Source of the DNA: Paraktedonobacter carboxidivorans
GTDB taxonomy: Bacteria; Chloroflexota; Ktedonobacteria; Ktedonobacterales; Ktedonobacteraceae
Length of the DNA stretch: 64,000 nt
NCBI GenBank assembly: GCA_041156125.1
Contig: JBEVTI010000021.1
Location: 24,676-88,675, forward strand
Reading direction: 5' to 3'
This document shows, one piece after another, positions 43,282 through 49,560 of this stretch. Below the pieces are notes generated by a model. It was not told where the DNA came from, did not search any database, and saw only the letters and a list, made by a program, of their open reading frames with translations. The translations under genes were made by a program, and so were the position numbers. Position 1 is the first letter of the stretch. Each line of letters starts with the position of its first letter.

Positions 43282-44199
43282 TCAGCGCCGCCTAACCGTC
43301 ATCTTCAATGAGCCGGTGGGACGTAAAGTCAAATGGTGTGCTGTATTGACAACCAGTGCTTGATCAGGTACCAGTTCGAGGCTGACGCGTTGGGCGAGCG
43401 TGGCCAGTAAGAGCTGGCCTTCCATGAGAGCGAAGTGGTTGCCGATGCAGATGCGCGGTCCCGCGCCAAAGGGCATATAAGCGTGACGTGGCAATTGCTT
43501 CTCGCGCTCTGGCGTAAAACGCTCTGGCTCAAACTTCTCCGGCTCTGGAAAGTATTCCGCGCGGCGATGCATGGTATAAGGCGCCAGCAAAACGACCTGG
43601 CCTTTAGCTATACGATAGCCATCGATCTCGATATCGCGCAAAGCGCGCCGACCAGTCATATAGGCTGGTGGATAGAGGCGCAGAGTCTCTTTGAAGACCT
43701 GCAAACAGTACGGCAGCCTGGCAAGGTCGGCGAAAGTCGGCGTGCGCCCCTGCAGGACAGTATCTACTTCTTGTTGGACACGCCGATAGATCTCGGGATG
43801 CTGGCTGAGCAGGTACCAGCTCCAGGTCAGTCCGCTGGCCGTGGTTTCGTGGCCCGCACCAAAGAGCGTCAGGCATTCGGCCATCAGTTGCTCATCGCTC
43901 ATTGGTTGACCGTTTTCGTCCCTGGCCTTCAGGAGAATCGAGAGAAAATCATTGCCCTCGCCAGGATCAGCGCGGCGTTCATCGATAAAATGTTGAATAT
44001 GTCTGCCTAACGTCCCTATTGCCTTACGCGTGCGCCGGTTGCGCGCCAATGGCAGCTTATACGAGGGAGGAAAAAGCTGCGAGGTTCGGTGCGAGACGTA
44101 TTCCAGAGTCACGCTCATAGCGGCGCCAAGCTCGTCGGTCTCAGTAAAGATGTCGGCATCAAACAGGGCCTTGCCAATAATGCTCATGGTCAGTGTTGC
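43282..44199 (-). pseudogene. Cytochrome P450, C-terminal two thirds, cut by the mobile element
   Basis: This piece carries the core of a P450 monooxygenase: the I-helix LFGAGHETTASG, the K-helix KETLRLYPP (ExxR), and the heme-cysteine loop FGAGPRICIGNHFA. It lacks the first 160 residues. Its frame continues into the element for one GTG codon only. The missing N-terminal part lies 4.8 kb away at 49000-49473, and joining the two at the shared GTGTTGC core gives an uninterrupted 463-residue protein, the normal size. As it stands the gene is non-functional. Confidence 0.9.
44193..44199 (+). repeat. Candidate att core, left junction (attL)
   Basis: GTGTTGC at 44193-44199 is repeated at 48993-48999. 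To its left is P450 sequence; to its right is the element. It is the only identical stretch at the two junctions, and cutting here restores the P450 reading frame. Confidence 0.8.
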
Positions 44200-44301
44200 C
44201 ACACAACATTGCCCTTTTAGAGTGGAGTTATTAGTTAGATAGCTATACGTTTCTACAATTCCCTAACATCTTATAGACGCTTAAAATAGCCAGGAAACAA
44301 T

Positions 44302-44394
44302 GTTTAGCCCGTTTAGCCGTGTTTCGGTGAGACGAGCTAAACATTTGAGAAACGCAGGAAAAAAGAGCCTAGCTAAACAGCTAAACGCCTAAAC
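44302..44394. repeat. GTTTAG / CTAAAC repeat cluster near the element's left end
   Basis: GTTTAG occurs at 44302 and 44311, and its complement CTAAAC at 44337, 44373, 44381 and 44389, three of these as AGCTAAAC. Two direct copies face four inverted copies in under 100 bases close to attL. They could bind the recombinase's directionality factor or a replication protein. Confidence 0.5.
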
Positions 44395-44453
44395 ATAGTG
44401 ACAATCTCTCAGAGAATGTTACGTCAATCCCAAATATGTACGATGCATCATCG

Positions 44454-44604
44454 GGTGATAAGTTACTTATCTCATCAATTTAGAAGGCTTGTCAGGCTCT
44501 TTTAATTGATGAGTCAAGCACATTATCTCATCAATTCGACAGAGGTGATAAGTTACTTATCTCATCAATTCGACAGAGGTGATAAGTTACTTATCTCATC
44601 AATT
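44454..44604. repeat. Iteron-like repeats, 27-base unit
   Basis: A 27-base unit containing GATAAGTTACTTATC (itself palindromic) and CTCATCAATT occurs at 44454-44480, 44544-44570 and 44578-44604. A partial copy is at 44523-44540 and an inverted AATTGATGAG lies at 44506-44515. The second and third copies are spaced by a 34-base period that includes CGACAGA. The last copy overlaps the 3' end of the AlpA-like gene. The layout resembles plasmid-type iterons or excisionase arm sites. It is not a CRISPR, because spacers are absent or very short. Confidence 0.7.
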
Positions 44605-44799
44605 CTCACTAAACCTATCATCGTCTGGTCTAGTTGCGCTTTCCTCTATGAATCTAGAGTAATCATCTCGCTTGATACGATAATCACGTCCAAACTTGAA
44701 AGCTCGTAGCCTCTTATTACGTATCCATGCTCTTACTCTATCGGCAGGTACGCCTAGCTCGTTAGCTATATCCTCTACAGATAACCATTCAGCACTCAT
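44599..44799 (-). CDS. AlpA/excisionase-like helix-turn-helix protein
   Basis: A 66-residue MerR-like winged HTH of the HTH_17/excisionase type: WLSVEDIANELGVPADRVRAWIRNKRLRAFKFGRDYRIKRDDYSRFIEE spans almost the whole protein. In integrative elements such proteins act as recombination directionality factors or regulators. The adjoining repeats would suit as its binding sites. A minus-strand promoter TTGACT (44873-44868), 17 bases, TAAAAT (44850-44845) lies upstream. It is the only leftward gene in the element. Confidence 0.8.
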   Translation of the reverse strand: MSAEWLSVEDIANELGVPADRVRAWIRNKRLRAFKFGRDYRIKRDDYSRFIEESATRPDDDRFSEN

Positions 44800-44844
44800 A
44801 TTAGCCTCGGTTTATAAAAGTCGAAGTAAAGCCACTTCCCTAAG

Positions 44845-44873
44845 ATTTTACATGATACTTGCCTCTTAGTCAA
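44845..44873 (-). promoter_or_regulatory. Promoter of the AlpA-like gene
   Basis: On the minus strand TTGACT at 44873-44868, a 17-base spacer and TAAAAT at 44850-44845 match the sigma-70 consensus well. The gene starts about 46 bases further on. Confidence 0.6.
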
Positions 44874-44928
44874 CATATAGCACAGTTTATAAATAAAGGA
44901 CGTATACCTTGGTAGAACTAATGTAAGC

Positions 44929-44958
44929 TTGACTTTAATACGAAAGACCATATATAAT
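44929..44958 (+). promoter_or_regulatory. Promoter of the element's rightward genes
   Basis: TTGACT at 44929-44934 and TATAAT at 44953-44958, with an 18-base spacer. It is about 55 bases from the divergent leftward promoter. The first rightward gene begins at 45148, leaving a leader of about 180 bases. Confidence 0.6.
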
Positions 44959-45021
44959 CATGATATGAAACAAAATTGTCTGTAACAAAGATAATTGGCG
45001 TTAAGCAAGAGAATAAACAAA

Positions 45022-45062
45022 AGCCTACCGTTAGCACCGATAGGCTAGTCTCTCTACTAGCC
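45022..45062 (+). promoter_or_regulatory. Leader with mutually exclusive hairpins
   Basis: AGCCTA (45022-45027) can pair with TAGGCT (45041-45046), while GGCTAGT (45043-45049) can pair with ACTAGCC (45056-45062). The two stems share bases 45043-45046, so only one can form. This lies in the untranslated leader before the first small gene, like an attenuator or a protein-controlled antiterminator. No ligand-binding riboswitch class is recognised. Confidence 0.4.
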
Positions 45063-45147
45063 AATATCGAAGTATACTAGACTCTCTACTCTCGACAGCA
45101 TAGCGAGGGGAGAGCCACAAATCAAAGTAAAAGGAGAGTTAAAATCA

Positions 45148-45339
45148 ATGGCGACACGCGAAGAAGACAAGACGTTCATTCTCTGGTGCATCGATCAGTA
45201 CCTTGATGGGAAAGTTTCTGCAGACAGCTTAGTCAGCACAATCAAGGCAATGGTCCCCCCACGCCAGCAAGAGCAGAACGAGACAATGCAAGTAGCCCTT
45301 CTTCTCACGCAAAATTCCCCTACTGTCTGCAAACAGTAG
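45148..45339 (+). CDS. Element small protein 1 (63 residues)
   Basis: A 63-residue protein of unknown function starting at ATG 45148 after AAAAGGAGAG. It is predicted mostly helical (EEDKTFILWCIDQYLDGKVSADSLVSTIKAMV) and acidic at the front. Its stop codon lies within a 10-base-arm hairpin (CCCCTACTGT at 45317-45326 with ACAGTAGGGG at 45333-45342). It is the first rightward gene of the integrative element. No homologue is recognised. Confidence 0.6.
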   Translation: MATREEDKTFILWCIDQYLDGKVSADSLVSTIKAMVPPRQQEQNETMQVALLLTQNSPTVCKQ

Positions 45340-45342
45340 GGG
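45317..45342 (+). terminator. Hairpin at the end of element gene 1
   Basis: Ten-base perfect arms with a six-base loop; the right arm contains the TAG stop. There is no U-tract, so it may attenuate rather than stop transcription into the next element genes. Confidence 0.4.
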
Positions 45343-45444
45343 AGCAAAGAGCCAACCTCGTACCAGTGTAAACGATTAGCAATAGGGTGTCTCAGGCTGA
45401 ATCAAAGCATAAGACACCCTGGCATGTCAAGAAAGGTACATCAC

Positions 45445-45690
45445 ATGTCCAGTGACCAACAGCAGACCTTATCTCACGACGACGAAGAGTATTATGTGTA
45501 CCCCGTAGTAGAAGGCAACATTTTCCCCGAACACGACGCGAATCATCCCTTCTGCAATGACCTGGGAACCGGGAAAGATTGCCCGTGCCGGGACGATCCA
45601 TATAACCGGGAACAATTGCAAGAGTGGTACGACGAAGGATTAATAGGCCCTGTCGATGGTGATTTGATTTATCGTGGCAAGACCATCTAG
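45445..45690 (+). CDS. Element small protein 2 (81 residues, Cys motif)
   Basis: An acidic 81-residue protein, unknown. HPFCNDLGTGKDCPCRDDP carries three cysteines in a C-x(8)-C-x-C arrangement that could bind a metal. The sequence ends WYDEGLIGPVDGDLIYRGKTI. ATG 45445 has AGAAAGG eight bases upstream; the earlier in-frame ATG at 45424 has none. Part of the element's rightward gene set. Confidence 0.6.
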   Translation: MSSDQQQTLSHDDEEYYVYPVVEGNIFPEHDANHPFCNDLGTGKDCPCRDDPYNREQLQEWYDEGLIGPVDGDLIYRGKTI

Positions 45691-45701
45691 CAAGAAAGGA
45701 G

Positions 45702-45741
45702 TTTCAGCCTTTCAGGTAGTTCACAACCTGAAAGGCTGAAA
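45702..45741 (+). terminator. Hairpin before the element membrane-protein gene
   Basis: TTTCAGCCTTTCAGGT (45702-45717) pairs perfectly with 45726-45741 through an eight-base loop. It starts 12 bases after the stop of gene 2 and ends eight bases before ATG 45750, so it could terminate transcription, or control translation by occupying the ribosome site region. Confidence 0.45.
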
Positions 45742-45749
45742 AAACAGCT

Positions 45750-46397
45750 ATGAGTGAAGATCAGCAAGCCATTGAAGTAGCAGAGGAGACACCAGACTAT
45801 ATGCCGCCCATGCCGAAACAACGCACCACACTTCCGCCGAAAGCCCTCTTATACGAGAAAGGGACCAACAAGCCCGCCACAAAGCAAGCACCGGCTCAAA
45901 GCCTTCCCCCTCTGGCAAGCCAGCAAGCACGGACCACAGACAGCCTTCCGCGCTCACGCCGTCGCCATGGTTTCGTGGGAAGTCGCCCGATGTGGCTCAT
46001 GCTGCTCGGCGTGCTTATCGTCATTACCCTGGCAGTCCTGCTAGAAAAGGTGGTCATTCCTGCTTGGGGATGGACCCACGACCAATGGACCTATGGGAAC
46101 TCTCGTATCACCCAGATGGACGCCGATGTAGGCCATGGGGGAACAAGCCACTTTATTGCTTTGTACCGTAATGGGGATATCGTGGTTATTGAAATTGCGT
46201 TGGATCATCCGAACGCGGACCACATTTACACTCTGACCGGTTTCCTGAACACGACGGCGACCCCTGTTGTCTTGCTGACAGTAACAGATGCCAACCATGA
46301 CGGCAAGCCTGACTTGATCCTTCAGATCGAGGGGAGCAGCTTTGAGGAAGTGCTCTATAACACCGGAACAGCTTTTTCAGTGAACGAGGTCCAGTAA
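45750..46397 (+). CDS. Element membrane protein with an outside domain (215 residues)
   Basis: 215 residues: a 70-residue polar cytoplasmic N-terminus, one transmembrane helix (MWLMLLGVLIVITLAVLLEKVVIPAW, about 80-105), then an exported domain. The latter includes a stretch DANHDGKPDLILQI with the D-x-N-x-D-G-x-x-D calcium-loop pattern seen in FG-GAP/VCBS or dockerin-like repeats. Function unknown; a surface or conjugation-type role is possible but unproved. It is the largest cargo gene of the element after the recombinase. Confidence 0.65.
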   Translation: MSEDQQAIEVAEETPDYMPPMPKQRTTLPPKALLYEKGTNKPATKQAPAQSLPPLASQQARTTDSLPRSRRRHGFVGSRPMWLMLLGVLIVITLAVLLEKVVIPAWGWTHDQWTYGNSRITQMDADVGHGGTSHFIALYRNGDIVVIEIALDHPNADHIYTLTGFLNTTATPVVLLTVTDANHDGKPDLILQIEGSSFEEVLYNTGTAFSVNEVQ

Positions 46398-46398
46398 C

Positions 46399-46590
46399 AT
46401 GCTTATAACCCAACCATTTTTACTCAGACTCTTGTTCGTGAACATTTTCCTGCTCACGTTGAACGCGGTCCTTGTCCTGGCCGTCACGTTACGCTTGTGG
46501 CCACCACTCCTTATTGTTGCTGTGATTGTAGAAGTCTTCACCAGCTTAGTCTGGCTTTCCTGGCAAGCACAAAAACGCCACACCTACTAG
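46399..46590 (+). CDS. Element small membrane protein (63 residues)
   Basis: A 63-residue protein that starts one base after the preceding stop codon (TAAC-ATG). It has two hydrophobic stretches (LRLLFVNIFLLTLNAVLVLAV and PPLLIVAVIVEVFTSLVWLSW) joined by a short turn, like a holin-sized double-helix hairpin or an accessory to the larger membrane protein ahead of it. No family recognised. Confidence 0.55.
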   Translation: MLITQPFLLRLLFVNIFLLTLNAVLVLAVTLRLWPPLLIVAVIVEVFTSLVWLSWQAQKRHTY

Positions 46591-46614
46591 CCTGGGAACA
46601 GTGAAAGGATATTG

Positions 46615-46920
46615 ATGGTGAACCGATTTATTAACGGACAATGGATGAATGAACGCGAGTTCAGGCAATGGCGTATTGAGCAAGGGTATAACCAATACAT
46701 CGACATGAGCGACGCCTTACGGCGCTTGCCTCTCTTCTCCCAGAAAGCACTTGATAACGCCATTCGCCAGCTACAGACAACAGTCACCCATCCGAATTTT
46801 AACGGGCCTGATGCCGACTCTCAAGAGCAGTTGAGACAGCATATATTGCTCTCTCTCCTGCATGTCGAGCGTGGCTACAGGCTGGCGTTATCCGCATTCA
46901 AGCAAGAGGCGCAAGAGTGA
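46615..46920 (+). CDS. Element protein (about 101 residues), unknown
   Basis: A helical, soluble protein of unknown function: FINGQWMNEREFRQWRIEQGYNQYIDMSDALRRLPLFSQKALDNAIRQLQTTV, then a charged helix with HILLSLLHVERGYRLALSAFKQEAQE. AAAGGA lies a few bases before ATG 46615. Its place between the membrane genes and the recombinase suggests a regulatory or accessory role in the element. Confidence 0.5.
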   Translation: MVNRFINGQWMNEREFRQWRIEQGYNQYIDMSDALRRLPLFSQKALDNAIRQLQTTVTHPNFNGPDADSQEQLRQHILLSLLHVERGYRLALSAFKQEAQE

Positions 46921-46974
46921 CGTATCATTGGTCAATTCCACGCAAGTACTAGTATTCTTGAAAAGCGCAAAAAG

Positions 46975-47029
46975 TGAAGATATACTCTCTTTGTATATAT
47001 CATACCTACTAAAAGAGAGTATATCTTCA
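46975..47029 (+). promoter_or_regulatory. 18-base-arm inverted repeat upstream of the recombinase operon
   Basis: TGAAGATATACTCTCTTT (46975-46992) is perfectly complementary to 47012-47029 with a 19-base AT-rich loop (TTGTATATATCA...). It lies directly before the last small gene and the recombinase. The absence of a U-tract makes an operator or expression-control hairpin more likely than a terminator. Confidence 0.55.
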
Positions 47030-47059
47030 AAAATCAAATACACGAAGGGATTAATCAAC

Positions 47060-47209
47060 ATGACTTATAGCGAAGAGGAACGTTTACTACGCGCAATAAA
47101 GCGGGAAGTGGCACAGATAGAACGAGAACAATTGACACGTCGCAGGAACTACGGTAAAGCAGCAAAAAAGGCACCGAAGAGCACGAAGCAAGAGAGAAGG
47201 AGCAAATAA
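47060..47209 (+). CDS. Small basic protein upstream of the recombinase (49 residues)
   Basis: A 49-residue, strongly basic protein: TYSEEERLLRAIKREVAQIEREQL then RRRNYGKAAKKAPKSTKQERR, with a helical front and a Lys/Arg-rich tail. GAAGGGA is placed upstream of ATG 47060. Its stop is one base from the recombinase ATG, so the two are coupled. It could be a recombination accessory or DNA-binding factor. Confidence 0.55.
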   Translation: MTYSEEERLLRAIKREVAQIEREQLTRRRNYGKAAKKAPKSTKQERRSK

Positions 47210-47210
47210 T

Positions 47211-49031
47211 ATGGCTACCAATAATGACTACAACGACTACAGCAGTAGAGAAGCCAAACGCCAGGAAATCTTAGATATGTACAGCAAGTATCGCGGAATG
47301 AGGGGGTTACTGCTCACTCGTGTTTCGTCGGAAAGCCAGAACCATGATGCACAAGAGCGCATGATTCGAGAATGGCTGTTTGATCTTCTTGACTTACAAC
47401 TAGAAGAAGAGCGTCATGTGATCCATGACACCTATACTGGCTTGGAGTATCGTTATCGCGCAGCACTGGATGAAATTCTACATATGGCCGAACGTCACGA
47501 ATTTGATGTTCTCTGCCTGGATGTGCTAGATAGAGGCTTAGGACGTAAGGGGGTTAGCCGTGAAATCTTCCGAGGGCAATTGCGAGAATTAGGAATTCAC
47601 ATTCTCACAACAGAGAAGAGCGACCATTCAGACGATGATAGCTTGGAAGGGCAATTAATGCGTCTATTAAAGGGATATAAGGCCGAAGAGGAAATCAATG
47701 ATTTTGTACGAAGAACCAAAAACGCAAAGAGAGATAAGGCGCTAGGTAATCCAGCTAAGGGCATCCCTCCGAAAGTCATAGGAAATGGCTCTCGTGATTA
47801 TGGATATGAATATGTTCGCGATGCAGAAGGGAAAGTAGAAACCATAGCACCAAATTATGATGTAGTGCTCGTAGACAGCAAAGGCATAGAGTGGACTGAA
47901 GTACGGGTTATGGTTTTTATGTTCAGGTGCGCGAAACACCGTATACCGCTAAGGGGCATTTGTCGCAGATTAAATAAAATTGGAATACCGACCCCAAGTG
48001 TTAGCAAAGGGACTAAATACGCATCGAATGGAGTACATGCCGAAAAATTGGTCTGGGAGGTATCGGTAGTAAGTAGATTGCTTAGGAAGTTAACGTATAG
48101 TGGTAAGAAGGTAGTCAATACCCAACATGCTGTAAGAGTTCCAGAGTTAAAGTATCGGCGTCGTATAACAACTTCACCTGAAGAGCAGATCATTGTACCT
48201 GTACCTGCCATCGTTAGCATAGAATTGCAGGAAGAGGTAATAAGAAATCTTCAGCGTAACCAAAAGTTTTCTAGAAGAAATAACCAGAGTGAAACGCCAG
48301 TGTTATTATATGGTGGTCTGGCTAAATGTGGAAATTGCGGTAGAACGGCCCGCGAATGGCGGCAACACTGGAACCTAAAGGGTGGTGGAGAGCAAGAATA
48401 CACATACTACCAGTGTATGACACGCTTTAACAGTCTCCACACATGCCCAGGCTGTTGTATCAATGCCAGACTTGTAGACACAGCTGCATGGAACGAAGCG
48501 CTTAAAATTATCCACAATCCTTTTATTGCAGATAAAGCACTAGAAGATAAAAAATCAAAAGATCCGACCGCAGAGAGAAGAAGGCAGATTAATCAAGATC
48601 TAACCAAGAACAGAAATAGGCAAAAAAATATACGAGCAGATCTCGTAAGAATGAGCGGAGATGGAAAGCTTGACTTCGAGACAGAAGAGGCTTATCTCGG
48701 TGAATTAAAAGATTTGAAGCGGGTAGAACAAGGCTATATTACTGCACTTGCAGATGATGAAAAGATCCATCAAGAATGGCAAGCGGCAGAGAAAGTGTTA
48801 GAGAGGTTGCATAAAAAGTGTGCCGTGATACGTGATAAGTTAAAAAGGCCTGGGTATGAACCAGATTTCAAGGATAAACGGGATATGATCGAATTTTTTG
48901 GGATGACAGCTATCATCTGGAATGATGGGCATATAAACCCCCAGAACGGCAAGCCCGAACATTTCAGGATACAAGCAAAATTTAATGATATTGTGTTGCA
49001 CCTTCCGTCAGATCGGTCATTCTCTGATTGA
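47211..49031 (+). CDS. Large serine recombinase (integrase), C-terminus rewritten by integration
   Basis: A 606-residue large serine recombinase. The resolvase domain (about 31-165) contains the nucleophile in LTRVSSESQNHDAQ (Ser39) and the LDVLDRGLGRKG region. The recombinase domain follows (KGIPPKVIGNGSRDYGYEYV onward), then a zinc ribbon with CGNC near 372 and C-P-G-C-C near 410, and a coiled coil (about 445-540). It would insert the element between attP and attB. The core GTGTTGC encodes codons 595-597. In the integrated state the protein ends with P450-derived antisense residues LPSDRSFSD; in a circle it would end PHNIALLEWSY. AAGGAG precedes ATG 47211. Confidence 0.93.
   Translation: MATNNDYNDYSSREAKRQEILDMYSKYRGMRGLLLTRVSSESQNHDAQERMIREWLFDLLDLQLEEERHVIHDTYTGLEYRYRAALDEILHMAERHEFDVLCLDVLDRGLGRKGVSREIFRGQLRELGIHILTTEKSDHSDDDSLEGQLMRLLKGYKAEEEINDFVRRTKNAKRDKALGNPAKGIPPKVIGNGSRDYGYEYVRDAEGKVETIAPNYDVVLVDSKGIEWTEVRVMVFMFRCAKHRIPLRGICRRLNKIGIPTPSVSKGTKYASNGVHAEKLVWEVSVVSRLLRKLTYSGKKVVNTQHAVRVPELKYRRRITTSPEEQIIVPVPAIVSIELQEEVIRNLQRNQKFSRRNNQSETPVLLYGGLAKCGNCGRTAREWRQHWNLKGGGEQEYTYYQCMTRFNSLHTCPGCCINARLVDTAAWNEALKIIHNPFIADKALEDKKSKDPTAERRRQINQDLTKNRNRQKNIRADLVRMSGDGKLDFETEEAYLGELKDLKRVEQGYITALADDEKIHQEWQAAEKVLERLHKKCAVIRDKLKRPGYEPDFKDKRDMIEFFGMTAIIWNDGHINPQNGKPEHFRIQAKFNDIVLHLPSDRSFSD
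48993..48999 (+). repeat. Candidate att core, right junction (attR), inside the integrase gene
   Basis: The second GTGTTGC lies within codons 595-597 of the recombinase. Sequence to the right belongs to the disrupted P450 gene. Confidence 0.8.
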
Positions 49032-49473
49032 TATCCACAACGCTGCCATCCGCCCACCCCTGCTGAATCTGTTCCCCGTAATGCACCATGATATCGGCGT
49101 AATTAGCGATCTGGCGCGGCTGGAACGAGGGCGCGATCAGCTTACGCTGGTGGCGGTGGAGATCGCCCTCGCTACTGAAAATGCCGTCCCCGATTACTGG
49201 TCGGAAGACATTGTGAATTGCCAGCCCTTTATCAAAATCATAGGCGTGTTCAACCAGAATGCTCTGGATATACTCTGGCTTGTTAAAAAGGATCGCAGGA
49301 AAGGGTCCAAAATGGAGAGCTATGACATCGCCCATACCCGCCATACGCTGCAACAGTTCCAGGCGGTGGTGCGTAAATTCGGGCAAGTTCCCGGCAAGCC
49401 ACACTCCACCGTCAATAAAGGGTATCTTCTTAAGTCCTGGCGGCTTCTTTTCTGCCGCAATCTGTGTTGCCAT
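49000..49473 (-). pseudogene. Cytochrome P450, N-terminal part, cut by the mobile element
   Basis: The first 160 residues of the P450: a proline-rich start (KKPPGLKKIPFIDGGVWL), ELLQRMAGMGDVIALHFGPFPAILFNKPEYIQSILVE, and the C-helix HRHQRKLIAPSF with the usual heme-contact W/H-x-x-x-R. It breaks off at TDLTEGAT, and three element-derived codons follow before a stop (48982-48984). ATG 49473 has GAGG upstream; ATG 49500 is possible. It continues in frame with 43282-44199 once the element is removed. Confidence 0.88.
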
Positions 49474-49560
49474 TGCTCTATTCCTCAAAGTGGGTAACAT
49501 GATCTCTATACATACTAATGAACCTGTATAGATTGTAGCATGCTGAGGTTAGAGCAACCA

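Larger units (their letters stand above)
44200..48999 (+). mobile_element. 4,800-bp serine-recombinase integrative element within a P450 gene
   Basis: The distance between the two GTGTTGC cores is exactly 4,800 bases. Contents in order: GTTTAG-type repeats, iteron-like repeats, an AlpA-like gene (minus strand), divergent promoters, a leader with alternative hairpins, six small + strand genes, and a 606-residue large serine recombinase at the right end. No relaxase, replication protein, capsid, transposase or resistance gene was recognised. In the predicted circle the joined ends read ATATTGTGTTG then CCACACAACAT, an imperfect palindrome (9 of 11) centred on the core, as expected of a serine-recombinase attP. 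End regions are AT-richer than the host DNA. Confidence 0.85.

Noticed and set aside
44454..44604. CRISPR-like array
   Set aside because: The repeated unit is spaced irregularly, gaps of 7 to 63 bases are not uniform spacers, there are no cas genes, and an internal palindrome and inverted half copy fit iterons better.
44506..44709. + strand frame across the iterons
   Set aside because: Its residues are generated by the repeats (SYLSHQFDRGDK), and it runs antisense to the AlpA-like gene.
46862..47059. N-terminal extension of the small basic protein before the recombinase
   Set aside because: It overlaps the preceding gene and runs through the inverted repeat; ATG 47060 has GAAGGGA upstream.
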